Source: Methylomarinum sp965277025
Lineage (GTDB): Bacteria; Pseudomonadota; Gammaproteobacteria; Methylococcales; Methylomonadaceae
Direction: 5' to 3'
Assembly (NCBI GenBank): GCA_965277025.1
Contig: OZ255706.1
Span: 1,178,001 to 1,242,000, forward strand
DNA: 64,000 bases
Below, one piece after another: positions 34,613 through 44,613 of this stretch; within the stretch, counting starts at the first letter, position 1, and the number at the start of each line of letters is the position of its first letter. The notes beneath the pieces are model-generated. The model did not search any database. It was given only the letters and a program-made list of their open reading frames with translations, and was not told the origin of the DNA. A program made the position numbers and the translations under genes.

Positions 34613-35533
34613 TCAATGGCTCTGGCCCATATTTTCACCCGGCGTCTGCTTGGCAGTGCCGGCATTATATTTATCCACGATTCTAGCGCCACCTCCCGTG
34701 GCGAATTGATAAACCCTGTCTGGCGTTTCATAGCCTAACGACTGATGCGGTCGTTCGCTGTTGTAAAAGGCAAAGTAGTCCGTCAACCCCGCTGACAGTG
34801 CTTGCAGGTTGCCGTATTGCTTCAAATAAACTTCTTCATATTTCACTGTGCGCCAGAGTCGTTCAACAAAGATATTGTCCAGGGCCCGTCCCCGGCCATC
34901 CATGCTGATGGTCACGCCATGCTGACTCAATACCCCGGTGAAGTCCGCGCTGGTGAACTGTGCGCCCTGGTCGGTATTAAATATCTCCGGTGTGCCATAG
35001 GTCTTGATGGCCTGCTCCAGACAATTTACGCAAAACGCGCTGTCCATGGTATTGGAAAGTTGCCATGCCAATACTTTTCGGCTGTACCAATCCATGATGG
35101 CCACCAGATAAACAAATCCTTGCGGCAGTCGGATATAGGTGATGTCGGTACTCCAAACCTGGTTGGGGCGTGTCACCTCGACGCCTCTTAACAGATAGGG
35201 ATAGACTTTATGCTCAGGATGCGGCTTACTGGTGTTCGGGCCCGGCGCCATGCCGACCAGCCCCAGTATGCGCATCAGCCGCTGAACCCGTTTGCGGTTG
35301 ACCTGATGGTTAGGGCCGCGTAAATACTTTGTCATACGGCGTGAGCCATAAAAAGGATGCCGGGTATATTCTTCGTCGAGCAACCGCAACAGTTGCTGAT
35401 CTTCAGCAGACACCGGCTGTTGTTGGCGTTTTTTCTGTTCATGGATTACTGAGCGGGTAACGTTCAATAACTGGCATTGCCGACTTAACGCCAACTCATC
35501 TTTTTGATCCACCCAGCTTTGACGCGTGATCAT
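34613..35533 (-). CDS. IS3-family transposase OrfB (rve integrase core)
   Basis: 306 aa. HTH_21-like segment GSRRMTKYLRG, then the integrase core with DDE residues in WSTDITYIRLPQGF, NTDQGAQFTS and DNIFVERLWRTVKYEE, ending with FYNSERPHQSLGYETP. It overlaps orfA by 4 bp. The A8 run near the end of orfA (35550-35557) is a likely -1 slippery site for making the OrfAB fusion transposase. Confidence 0.94.
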   Translation of the reverse strand: MITRQSWVDQKDELALSRQCQLLNVTRSVIHEQKKRQQQPVSAEDQQLLRLLDEEYTRHPFYGSRRMTKYLRGPNHQVNRKRVQRLMRILGLVGMAPGPNTSKPHPEHKVYPYLLRGVEVTRPNQVWSTDITYIRLPQGFVYLVAIMDWYSRKVLAWQLSNTMDSAFCVNCLEQAIKTYGTPEIFNTDQGAQFTSADFTGVLSQHGVTISMDGRGRALDNIFVERLWRTVKYEEVYLKQYGNLQALSAGLTDYFAFYNSERPHQSLGYETPDRVYQFATGGGARIVDKYNAGTAKQTPGENMGQSH

Positions 35534-35844
35534 AGGCTGATCCCGGACTTTTTTTTAAGCCAATCCAGTTCCATATTCAACTGCCCGATTTTGGCGTACA
35601 GACGGTCCGGATTGTCTTGCGCCTTCACCGCTTTCGGCCCGCGTTTGCCTTCAAACAGGCTTCCCGCATTGGCCAACAGTTCCTTTTTCCATTGGCTTAC
35701 CTGAGATGGATGGACTTCATTCTCTTGAGCAATCTCATTGATCGTTTTGATGTTCTTAACCGCTTCCAGCGCGATTTTGGCCTTTTGCGCCCCGCTAAAG
35801 GTTTTCCGTTTTTTTTCGCTCATTTTTTGTACCTCTTTTTTCAA
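35530..35844 (-). CDS. IS3-family transposase OrfA (helix-turn-helix)
   Basis: 104 aa. Contains RKTFSGAQKAKIALEAVKN and the helix-turn-helix segment ENEVHPSQVSQWKKELLANA, then a leucine-zipper-like tail (LYAKIGQLNMELDWLKKKSG). It binds the IS ends. The CTTAAAAAAAAG near the end is the probable frameshift site into orfB. Confidence 0.93.
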   Translation of the reverse strand: MKKEVQKMSEKKRKTFSGAQKAKIALEAVKNIKTINEIAQENEVHPSQVSQWKKELLANAGSLFEGKRGPKAVKAQDNPDRLYAKIGQLNMELDWLKKKSGISL

Positions 35845-36311
35845 TAGTCATAGTTTAAACTATTGTCCGGATTACGGGGTCCACTATAATCGAACAGTGT
35901 TTGATGTTATTTGGCATTGGACTCAGAAAAATCTTCAGGTGAGGCAGGATAAGTTATTCATATGGCGTAGACGACCAGACATTTCGCTAGAAAATGAAGA
36001 TATGAATAACGCCAGTGATGGCGATATTATTATCGCCTGGGCATTGTTGGAAGCATCACAAAAATGGCAAAATCCGTCTTATCAAGAAGAAGCTTTAAAA
36101 ATACTGCAAGATATTAAACTTAAATTGATTGTTCCCTGGCATCAGTTGCTGATTCTGTTACCAGGGGCTTATGGTTTTACCCATGAGAATTCAATCGATA
36201 TCAATTTGTCTTATTGGGTCTTTCCCGCTTTCAGGCTTCTTGAAATTTATGATAATGACCCGGTCTGGGAGAAATTACGGGAATCTGGCTCAACTTTGTT
36301 ACAACAGGCTA

Positions 36312-37623
36312 GTGCACATAAGCGAAAACACCAATGCTATTTATGAGGAATATATTGTAATATGCTGAATAATACTATATTAAATTCAGCAGGTGATATC
36401 ATGCCACGTCTAACAGCAGCCCCAATCAGTTTAACAGAAGAACAACGCACGTTATTGCAAGGCACAGTGCGTAAACATACAAGTCCTCAGAATTTGGTGA
36501 CACGTTGCCGTATTATATTGTTGGCAGATGAAGGCATCAGTGTACATGAAACCATGCGCCAGCTAAAAATTGGACGGACAACTGTTCAAAATTGGCGAAA
36601 ACGCTGGTTACAGAACAGTGAACAAGAAAATCCTTTAGCCCGGCTTCAAGATGCACCGCGAAGCGGTGCGCCTGCTATCTATACGGCGGAGCAAATTTGC
36701 AGCATTATCGCGATAGCCTGCGAACGCCCAGAGGATAGTCAACGCCCGATCACTCATTGGACGCAACAAGAAATAGCCGATGAAGCGATAAAACGGGGCA
36801 TTGTTGATTATATTTCACAGCGCTCTGTTGGGCGCTTTTTAAAAAGAAGCGGACCTGCAACCCCACCGGATGAAAGGCTGGTTGACGGCAAAAAAAGATG
36901 AATACTTCGACGAGAGGTGTCAAGATATTTGCGAAACCTGCCAACGGGCTTTGGAGCGGGAAGAGCAAGGCATCAAAACGATTTCGATTGATGAAATGAC
37001 AGGGATTCAAGCTTTAGAGCGAGCAGCGCAGACATTGCCGATGAAGAAAGGAAAAATTGAGCGACAAGAATTTGAATATATTCGACATGGTACCCAGACC
37101 TTGATTGCAGGTTTTGATGTGGCCACGGGTGAAGTAATGGGAAGTATAGGAGAAACTCGAACAGAGCAAGATTTTGCCGGGTTTTTGAACCTGCTTTTTC
37201 ATCAACAACCCAAACAAACCCATTGGCATTTAGTCATGGATAATCTCAATACACATTGTTCAGAATCGGTGGTTCGATTAATTGCCGAAAAAATTTCGTA
37301 TTCAGGAGAATCAGGGGGTAAAGGAAAAGAGGGTATTTTGAAATCAATGGAAAGTCGTACTGCTTTTTTGACTAACTCAAACCATCCGGTTGTTTTTCAT
37401 TTTACCCCTAAGCATTGTTCATGGCTTAATCAGATAGAGATCTGGTTTTCTATTTTAATGCGTAAAGTAATCCGGCGCGGCAACTTTAAATCTAAAGAGG
37501 ATTTAAACAAAAAAATAGCGGATTTCATAAAATATTTCAATGAAACCATGGCTAAGCCTTTTCGTTGGACGTATCAGGCTAAGCCACTTGCTCAATAGAG
37601 TGAGAACTTGCGCTTGTTTGCAC
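36312..37623 (+). mobile_element. IS630-family insertion sequence (1312 bp)
   Basis: Inverted ends GTGCACATAAGCGAAAAC (left) and complement of GTGCAAACAAGCGCAAG (right). The left flank is TA (36310-36311), as required for IS630, whereas the right flank reads TG (37624-37625), apparently a mutated TA. Inserted in bcsZ. Confidence 0.9.
36401..37598 (+). pseudogene. IS630 transposase with a frameshift between HTH and DDE parts
   Basis: First frame 36401-36901 encodes the winged-helix part (LTEEQRTLLQGTVRKHTS, then RLKIGRTTVQNWRKRW-like HTH, here QLKIGRTTVQNWRKRW). Second frame (to 37598) encodes GWLTAKKDEYFDERCQDICE and the DDE core: TISIDEMTG, HLVMDNLNTH and HCSWLNQIEIWFSIL. Alignment to the family implies RFLKEADLQPHRMKGWL at the joint; the A-run at 36841-36845 has one A too many. 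A programmed shift would have to be +1 (or -2), which is atypical, so I treat it as broken, with reservations. Confidence 0.8.
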
Positions 37624-39962
37624 TGGTTTCGGACTTTGGCACTTGCCGGGTGATTGGGTAAAACTCAAGGCTGATAGTTCGGTGGTGACAACAAAAAATA
37701 AGCGCTTTGGCTATGATGCTGTCAGAATTCCGCTCTATTTGATTTGGGGGCAACAACCTTCATTTCTGCTTGATTCTTTCCATGATTATTGGTCTTTTTA
37801 TGCGGGCTATACGCCGGCCTGGATTGCGTTGAATAAACCGGTAATGGATGCATATGGGGCAGGGGTTGGAATCAAAGCAATAAAACAGCTGGTAATAGCG
37901 GTTGAAAAAAGAGGAGGGCTTGAAGATGTAACAGTGCTATCAGCAAAGGATTATTATCAATCAACCTTGTTATTACTGAGTCAATTATGCTATCAGCAAG
38001 TTTCCGGTTGATTCTGCAAGTCATATTTTGTTTATTGGGGTTGTGTGTTGTATGCGTGACACAGGCGCAACAGAATATTTCTGCAATACAACAAGAACAA
38101 CCCGATGAAAGGATTTTATGGCGCTTATTTCATGCCCATAAAATAACTGAATTGAAAAAGCAGATTGATTTTTTGCAACAACGTTATCCTGCATGGAAGC
38201 CGCCGACTGTATTATTGCGTTTTATTACGAATAACCCGGAAAATCAAAAAGAGAAAAATGTTGAAATTATCCAGAAAAAAAATATTTCGGTTATTGTGAC
38301 ACATTGAAGCGGCATTTTCAGGCTGCAAACTGGTTTATTAAACAGCGTAAAATTACTCAGGCATTAGCGATTTACCAACGCATGATTAAACGGTGCCATC
38401 GCGATCAGCAAAAACAGATAATTCAAAACGCTTATTCCACCTTGGATAGACAAGAATTCTTTCAATTTCTGCATTTTGCAAGAACCAATGCAGAGCCACA
38501 ATATATCGATAATATTACTTTTGAATTGTTGAAAAAAGAGTATTTAGCGGCAAAAAATCTGGGTGAGAAGCAGCATAAGGCGTTAGTCGATCAGCTTGTA
38601 CCTATGATGAATGAGTTCAAGGATGATGTTTTAGCGACTATCATAGCTTGGCGTTACTTTAATTTCAGGCAATATCATCAAGCGATTGACTGGTTTGATA
38701 TGGCTTATACATGGAATTCAATGAATGACGATGTCCGATATGGCTTGATGCTGAGCCTGGAAAAAACCAAGCAATATGATCAATTATTGACAGTGTTCAA
38801 TCGTTTTAAAAAGCCTTCGGAACGACTGAAAGAAATCGCTGCAAGGGCTTATAAAACCAAGGCATGGCAGGCATATAATCAAGGAGATTACAAAAGTGCT
38901 CAAAAGTATGCGGATAAATCTCGTCAATTATCTGGAGACGATATCGAAATTGAGGCGTTAAATGCCTGGATAACGAGCAAACAAGGACGGCATAAAGCAT
39001 CTGCCCGTTTGTTTGAGCATCTTTATCAGAAAACGGGGAAAAGGATTTATGCTAAATCTTATGTGTTAGAACAAGCAAAAGCTGATAAAAGTGTGTTGCC
39101 AGCAAAAGCAAGACAGTTAGGCGGCGCAATATTGGAAGAATACAAAATTTTTACAGGGAGAGAGTTTTATAATCGGAAACTGTTTTTATCGGCTTATAAA
39201 ATAGCGCCAGCAGAATTTCCTGATTTGGTTAATATCAATAGCCCTTTTTTTCAAGTCGGGGGTGGCTTCAGGAGTAAATCGGGAATAGCGGGAACAAGTC
39301 GCCTGGATATAACCAAGCTTCCCGCATTTACGGCTGCTTACACCTTCAACGGTGACCAGGTGGTTAGTTTTAATGTGTCCAGAATTTCATTGTATTCAGG
39401 CGGGTTAAGCGCTTGTAATACAGAGATGGGTGTTTTTCTAGGAAAGAAAGCTATAAAAGATAGATTTGGCTTATCAAAAAAATTAACGGATTTTTATATT
39501 GAAGGTATTTGTAAAGCAGTAGGCTTCCATTTAGATAAACAACATCTATCTGAAGCCGTTGAGTTAAATATTTCATATAAGAAAGACGGATGGTTTAGTC
39601 CGTTTATTTCAGTTGGTTCAACACCCATTGGAGGTGCTGTTTCACCATTGCCTACCTTTAGCGTGGGTTTTAATCAGCAAGCCGGTTTTGGCTATTGGGG
39701 TGTTGAAAGTTATTCGCGATCGGTCAGGCAGTCTATTTTATCTTATACTGGGATACAAGCGCCTTATGTAAAAGATGTTACAGAAGAAAACAAAAAGCTA
39801 ATTCAACAGTTTCTGCAGTCTCCTTTTGTAAATAATAATTTTACGCAAAATGAAAAGAACACAATACAAAGTAAGTTGAGCTCCCCATATACACAGTTTA
39901 TTAGTAATTATATAGCTTCAAAAAAGGGCAAAGATGTTATTCAGAAATCTCTTCATTTAACA

Positions 39963-41524
39963 TGAAATGATCCATATCGAATGCGCAAGGAGTTCTCAGC
40001 CGTGAAAAGGCTGCTTATCCATATTCAATGAAGTAAGCTGGCTTACCCCGGTTGTGTTATATAACCGAATTTTATCAGCGCTCTGATCCAGCGTGGTGCA
40101 TTGCGTTTGACAGCCATTTCTTCGTAGTCGATGGTCGAATCCCGGAAATACTCGCCGCGACTAATCATGAAGTAACATGTCCGCAAAAGTTTGTGAGCCA
40201 GCGCAATGATGGCGCGTTGGTGACCTCGCCTAATCGCCAGTGATGTATATTTTGCCTGGAAAACCGATCGGGTTCGGCTGGCGGCATGGGCGCATTCGCA
40301 AAGCAGGCGACGCACATATGGGTTTCCTTTTCGCGTTCGTCCTGATTTGCGTTTGCCGGCAGACTCGTTGTTGCCGGGGCATATGCCCACCCATGACGCC
40401 AGCCGATCCGCACTGCCAAAGACAGTCATATCCGTTCCGATCTCAACAAGTAGCATGGCTGCTCCAATCAAATCAACACCGGGAATAGTCTGGAGCAATT
40501 GCAAAACCGTTTTCTCCTTCTCCAGTCCGGCCAGCAGTTGTGCATCAAATCTGGCTATGCGTGCTTCCAAATCCTGAATATGCTGCATCAGTTCATTCAG
40601 TACGAAGCGATGGTGCTCGCTCAACTCACCTTGCAGCGCCTCCAGTATATCGGCGCGCGGCGCTTTGAGACGATTGCTGGCCAGCTTCAACACATCATGC
40701 GCAGGCTGTCCTTCAATCAGCGCGTTAACCATGGCGCGCGCGGATTGCCCATGTACATCGCTGACCACCACGCCAAGCCGGATGCCGCCGTCGGTTAATA
40801 CCTTGTGCAGTCTGTTCTTCTCAGCAGACAGCATCGACACCAACTTCTGTCGTTGACGTGAAATCAGGCGTAACTGCCGCATCTTTTCCGGTGGCACGAA
40901 TGAACCGCGCAGCAGTCCGGCACGGGAAAGCATCGCCAGCCATTGCGCGTCGCCGATGTCCGTCTTGCGTCCCGGCACATTCTTCACATGCCGGGCATTG
41001 ACGACCCTGGCGTAAATACCCACATGTTCCAAAGCTGCATATGGGCTTTTCCAGTAGATGCCGGTGCGTTCCATCACCACCTCATCCGGTGCGACAGACT
41101 GCACCCAATCGGCTAATGCACGTCGATCACGTTTGAATGCGCCAAACTGCCGATGCTCTGTCTGAATACCACCATCGGCCTGTTCAACCATGGCGCAGGC
41201 GGTAATCTGCTTTTGGTGAACATCCAACCCGATGACTCGCTTGTGTATTGCAGTGAGTTCCATTTTTTCCTCCTTTACTCTATGATTGAGCCTGGAAGGT
41301 GGCGGTTGCCTGGATGATCTGCCTGAGGGCGATGTAAATCGTCAACGGCCCTTTTAACATTCGCTCTTAAAGAAGCAATCCGGGGTTCGAGTCATCCATG
41401 GCAGGCTACGTTAGCAGTCGGGCTCTAAGGCTCCAAAGTAAAGCGCAGTCTTTAACCGCCATCTTCCACAAGGAACTCTACAACATTTCATCATGCGGGG
41501 TGGCAATTCTTGCGATGATCGTTA
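39963..41524 (-). mobile_element. IS110/IS1111-family insertion sequence, copy 1
   Basis: About 1562 bp carrying one transposase with about 260 bp upstream of it (including the conserved AACGATCATCGCAAGAATTG start shared with copy 2 at 63032). The limits were set by restoring the bcsC reading frame across the element; no target duplication is seen, as is common in this family. Left boundary is uncertain by some bases. Confidence 0.85.
40043..41263 (-). CDS. IS110/IS1111-family DEDD transposase
   Basis: 406 aa. N-terminal RuvC-like DEDD domain starting HKRVIGLDVHQKQITACAMV with the second acidic site in VVMERTGIYWKSPYAAL and the third in GRKTDIGDAQWLAML. The C-terminal transposase_20 domain contains LLQTIPGVDLIGAAMLLVEI and ASWVGICPGNNESAGKRKSG with the catalytic serine. 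Start preceded by AAAGGAGG. Intact; this family is directed by an element-encoded bridge RNA, which would lie in the flanking non-coding parts. Confidence 0.95.
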   Translation of the reverse strand: MELTAIHKRVIGLDVHQKQITACAMVEQADGGIQTEHRQFGAFKRDRRALADWVQSVAPDEVVMERTGIYWKSPYAALEHVGIYARVVNARHVKNVPGRKTDIGDAQWLAMLSRAGLLRGSFVPPEKMRQLRLISRQRQKLVSMLSAEKNRLHKVLTDGGIRLGVVVSDVHGQSARAMVNALIEGQPAHDVLKLASNRLKAPRADILEALQGELSEHHRFVLNELMQHIQDLEARIARFDAQLLAGLEKEKTVLQLLQTIPGVDLIGAAMLLVEIGTDMTVFGSADRLASWVGICPGNNESAGKRKSGRTRKGNPYVRRLLCECAHAASRTRSVFQAKYTSLAIRRGHQRAIIALAHKLLRTCYFMISRGEYFRDSTIDYEEMAVKRNAPRWIRALIKFGYITQPG

Positions 41525-42179
41525 GGATCAAATTTTGAATGGGGACGAGTATTACAAACTGGTATTCAAGCGACAGCATTTTATCGTTTTAATGAACAAT
41601 GGAATTTATATGGAAATATCAATGCTGCCTGGTTGCATGGACAGAACGTTGCGGATAACTCAATGATTGCCATTTCAATGGCTCTGGGAAGAAGCCTGAA
41701 AATTTCAGGGTTTGATTATTTTTCCATTGGTCCTTCATTCAATTATCAGCATTTTGATAAAAATCTGAGTCATTTTACTTTCGGACATGGAGGGTATTTC
41801 AGTCCTGAACATTATTACAACATAGGGGCCGGCATTAATTTTTTAACCGAGGAAGGGCAAAGTTTTATTGTCAGAGGACGCTTTACTGCTGGTTTTCAGG
41901 GTATAAAAGAAGCCGCCAGTCCATGGTTTCCCCTGATCAATAAAAAGCTTGGTTCTTATGCCGCAACCCATAGCAGTGGTGAGGCGCTTGATTTTGAGCT
42001 GAAAGGCGCTTGGTTAATGACGCCAAATATTCAGTTAGGATCAGGTGTGGCGTTCCGAAAAACCAATGGTTATCAGGATTATACGGCAGGATTGTTTATT
42101 CGCTACACACTGGAAAAAAGAAAAGCTGTCTACAGTACCGATATTCCATCCTCATTGTTTAGCGGGTTTTATTAATTCG

Positions 42180-42773
42180 TTATCCATTCGCATCCGGCTG
42201 TTTTTCCTGGCGGATCAGTTCCATTTGTCGTTTGACGACATGCTTGATCAGGATTTCCCGATCTTCATCCTTCAGATTGATGTAGTCGACGCCGACAAAA
42301 TAAGGAAAATCTGGATTGTCGGGATTGGGTTTGCAATAAATGACTTTAGCGTATGCAATGATGACCGCCATGCAGGAAGTCAGCATCATTTTGATTTCCA
42401 ACAAGGTTCCAGGTTCCAGTTTTTCCTCGGATTCGAATGCGATGCCGGTGGCGCTGAGGTTGACATTACGGCTGGCGTGTTCGGTCAAGTCCGTGCTTTG
42501 ACGCATCACCGCCTGGGCAAGCAGGTCTATTTTTTCATCCATGATTTTCAGATATTCAAACACTTCCGGAGCGGCGCGTTCGACCCGAGGGGCGATGACA
42601 CGAGCTTCCTGGCTAAAAACATCCAGAGCGGCCGCCAGTGAACAGGTGCTGAGGATATCATTGGAAACCTGACTCAATTGCTCCAGTTGTTGTTCATCGA
42701 TTACCCGATAATATAAATTGACGGTATCTTCGATGCGGAAAAAACGGCGTCTTTCTTGTGCATTATTTTTCAT
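42180..42773 (-). CDS. PilZ-domain protein (c-di-GMP binding)
   Basis: 197 aa. The N-terminus has ERRRFFRIEDTVNLYYRV, matching the RxxxR c-di-GMP motif, and a later NVNLSATGIAFES matches the (D/N)xSxxG motif of PilZ. A helical linker lies between (about residues 35-95). Its start lies 11 bp inside the end of motD, so the two are in one operon with motC. It likely adjusts motility or surface behaviour in response to c-di-GMP; the local partners (GGDEF, cellulose genes) are all broken. Confidence 0.85.
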   Translation of the reverse strand: MKNNAQERRRFFRIEDTVNLYYRVIDEQQLEQLSQVSNDILSTCSLAAALDVFSQEARVIAPRVERAAPEVFEYLKIMDEKIDLLAQAVMRQSTDLTEHASRNVNLSATGIAFESEEKLEPGTLLEIKMMLTSCMAVIIAYAKVIYCKPNPDNPDFPYFVGVDYINLKDEDREILIKHVVKRQMELIRQEKQPDANG

Positions 42774-43667
42774 TGTCTTTCACGGCAGGTTTTTTGTCGG
42801 TTAACATTTCATCCTTGAGTTGAATGATATCTTTGGTAGCCATTGTCTTGGTGGGGTCATCCTGTTCGATGATGATTTCTACCCGACGATTTTTAGCTCT
42901 GTTTTCTGGTGTATCATTAGGGACTAATGGATGCGTGTCGGCCAGTCCCTGGACGACAATGCGTTTAGGATCTGTTCCTTTTTTACTCAACATGTACTGG
43001 GCCACAGTTACCGCTCTTGAAGCCGACAGTTCCCAGTTGGAACGGTACCAGTCGGTGAAAATGGGGATGTTGTCGGTATGTCCTGCGATAATGACGCGGC
43101 CTTTACTGTGATTGACCGATTCGGTGATTTTATCCATCACCGGGTCAAAACCCGCCTTTAAAATGGCGCTGCCGGAAGGAAACGAACCTTTTTCATTGAT
43201 ACGGATAATGATACGCAAGCCATCGGTTTCGACAGTAACCAGCCCCTGATCGATCTCTTTTTTCAACGAATCCTTGATTTTTTCTGCCTGTTGCTGAATT
43301 TCCTGCATTTTCTGCTGCACAATCTGTTTTTTTATTTGATCAATGTCATCAATACTGACATCCAGTTTTGTGCTTTGCTGATTGGTCGATTGCTTGACTT
43401 CTTCCAGCACGCTGGGTGTTGTCTGGGCAGGAGAAAAATGCTGGGCGATAATGCTGGTGCCCATCGGAATTTCGGTGGCGGGAATGTCGCGTTGAACGCC
43501 AAAAGCCGTTTCCAGAGATTCGGCCATTTTTTTGAATTTGTTGGCGTCCATGGTGGCGAAAGACAGCAACAAAACAAAAAAACACATTAACAGTGACATC
43601 AGGTCGGCAAAGGTGGCCAGCCATAATGGTGCTCCGGCGGGGGGCATTTGGGACAATCATCAGCCAT
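42763..43667 (-). CDS. motD: flagellar motor stator protein MotD/MotB type, start frameshifted
   Basis: About 301 aa. One TM helix (WLATFADLMSLLMCFFVLLL, with the proton-path Asp in ATFADLM), a coiled region, and an OmpA-like peptidoglycan-binding domain (IAGHTDNIPIF, NWELSASRAVTVAQYML, NRRVEIII). The real start is probably the ATG at 43667 six bases after motC (MADDCPKCPP...), but a C6 run (plus-strand G's 43639-43644) would need a seventh C to enter the main frame. Without it only a weak internal TTG (43656) begins the protein. Similar proteins usually open MADDC-KCPPPGAP (family knowledge). Confidence 0.85.
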
Positions 43668-43672
43668 CGTCT

Positions 43673-44434
43673 TTACTCTCCATCACCGGTACTGCGTTTT
43701 TTCTCGGAAATATAAGAATTCAACAAGGCTTCCAGCACCTTGGGGTTCATGCCTTCCTGGATGCCGGTAATGGTGTCCAGCACCAGTTCTTTGCCGGCTT
43801 TTTCATGCATGAGGACATAGGCGAGTTTGTCCACCATCGGGATGGCGAAACAGTTGGCGACCATGGCTCCATAAAGCGTGGTCAGTAATGCCACCGCCAT
43901 TGCAGGACCAATACTGGCTGGGTCTGATATATTGGCCAGCATTTGTAGCAAGCCGACCAGTGTTCCGATCATGCCCATGGCAGGCGCAAGATCACCCACC
44001 CCTTTCCACATATCCTGGCCTGCTTCATTACGTTGTATCATTAAATCAATTTCTTTTTGCAGCATGTTTCTGACAAAGGCCGGGTCATGCCCATCAACGC
44101 ACAGGGTAATGCCTTTTTTAAGAAAGTCATCGGAAATTTCTTCACCTTCCAAAGCCAGTAAGCCATTTTTACGGGCGACATCCGCCAGTCGGACCGCTTC
44201 TTCAATCAATGCATTGGGGTCTGGAAGTTTATTGAAAAAAGTTTTGCCTAAAATGGAGAATGACCTTAAAAAATCAGATAAAGGTACGCGCATCAGGCTG
44301 ACGCCAAATGTTCCGCCGATGACGATCAGCAATGATGGTACATTGACAAATAACATGACATCGCCACCGGTCGCAATCGCAGCGACAATAATGCCAATAC
44401 CCAATAAAAAACCAACTAAGGATGCAATATCCAC
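43673..44434 (-). CDS. motC: flagellar motor stator protein MotC/PomA type
   Basis: 253 aa with four TM helices. MotA/TolQ/ExbB fold: N-terminal VGFLLGIGIIVAAIATGGDV, cytosolic loop, then GVGDLAPAMGMIGTLVGLLQML and LLTTLYGAMVANCFAIPMVD with the conserved prolines of the stator. Forms the proton/sodium channel with MotD. No flagellar structural genes lie in the window. Confidence 0.93.
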   Translation of the reverse strand: MDIASLVGFLLGIGIIVAAIATGGDVMLFVNVPSLLIVIGGTFGVSLMRVPLSDFLRSFSILGKTFFNKLPDPNALIEEAVRLADVARKNGLLALEGEEISDDFLKKGITLCVDGHDPAFVRNMLQKEIDLMIQRNEAGQDMWKGVGDLAPAMGMIGTLVGLLQMLANISDPASIGPAMAVALLTTLYGAMVANCFAIPMVDKLAYVLMHEKAGKELVLDTITGIQEGMNPKVLEALLNSYISEKKRSTGDGE

Positions 44435-44571
44435 AACAAACCTCTACTAAATAACCATGCTCGAAGAGCGTTCACAGGATAATTTTAGTTGAAGATTTAA
44501 TTTTTGCTGGAAAGTGGAGGGTATCGATGTTGATCGAATTAATCCTGTAGATTTAGCATCAATGTGTCCTA

Positions 44572-44613
44572 GGAGGCTGTCGCAGTAGAATCATCCATTA
44601 TCCGACAGCCTCT
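44572..44613. terminator. hairpin at the 3' end of ctaA
   Basis: Perfect 10-bp stem GAGGCTGTCG / CGACAGCCTC around a 20-base loop. The last codons of ctaA lie in the loop and right arm. It may end transcription from ctaA; no long T-run follows, so this is tentative. Confidence 0.5.

Larger units (their letters stand above)
34543..35888 (-). mobile_element. IS3-family insertion sequence
   Basis: About 1.35 kb with related ends: AGTGGACCTCATTGTCCAGA at the left and, reversed, AGTGGACCCCGTAATCCGGA at the right. Two overlapping genes orfA/orfB in the classic arrangement. The flanks belong to two different genes (an MCP and bcsZ) and show no target duplication, so the element marks a rearrangement or deletion joint. 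Exact end bases are uncertain by a few bp. Confidence 0.88.
35889..38011 (+). pseudogene. bcsZ: cellulase BcsZ (GH8), 5' end lost and split by IS630
   Basis: Glycoside hydrolase family 8 endoglucanase that trims cellulose in the periplasm. Remaining N-side sequence (VIWHWTQKNLQVRQDKLFIW, then NNASDGDIIIAWALLEASQ with the conserved Asp pair) runs from the IS3 junction to QQA at 36309. After the IS630 element the gene continues SFGLWHLPGDWVKL, RFGYDAVRIPLYLIWG and on to 38011. Removing the IS and one TA restores the frame exactly. The catalytic Glu segment and signal peptide are missing, presumably deleted with bcsA/bcsB. It overlaps bcsC. Confidence 0.85.
37987..42175 (+). pseudogene. bcsC: cellulose export porin BcsC, frameshifted and split by IS110
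   Basis: BcsC-type outer-membrane protein: signal peptide (RLILQVIFCLLGLCVVCVTQ, AQA), TPR scaffold (for example ITQALAIYQRMIKRC, QYHQAIDWFDMAYTWN), then the BCSC_C barrel. The ATG overlaps bcsZ. An A8 run (38275-38282) needs nine A's to join the first 96 codons to the rest (KKKYFGYCDTLKRHFQAAN). The barrel is cut after SLHLT by IS110 (39963) and resumes GSNFEWGRVLQTG at 41525, ending at 42175. A 65-residue Asn/Lys/Gln-rich stretch precedes the IS. With bcsZ it is the relic of a cellulose operon whose bcsAB are absent. Confidence 0.85.

Noticed and set aside
36362..36400. Upstream extension of the IS630 first frame
   Set aside because: The ATG at 36401 fits the family start; the extension lies in the terminal region of the IS.
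36841..36845. Programmed -1 frameshifting in the IS630 transposase
   Set aside because: The geometry requires +1 (or -2), not -1, to enter the DDE frame; an extra A is the simpler explanation, though not proven.
43878..44450. 190-codon plus-strand frame antisense to motC
   Set aside because: Shadow of the intact motC gene; no RBS or family pattern.
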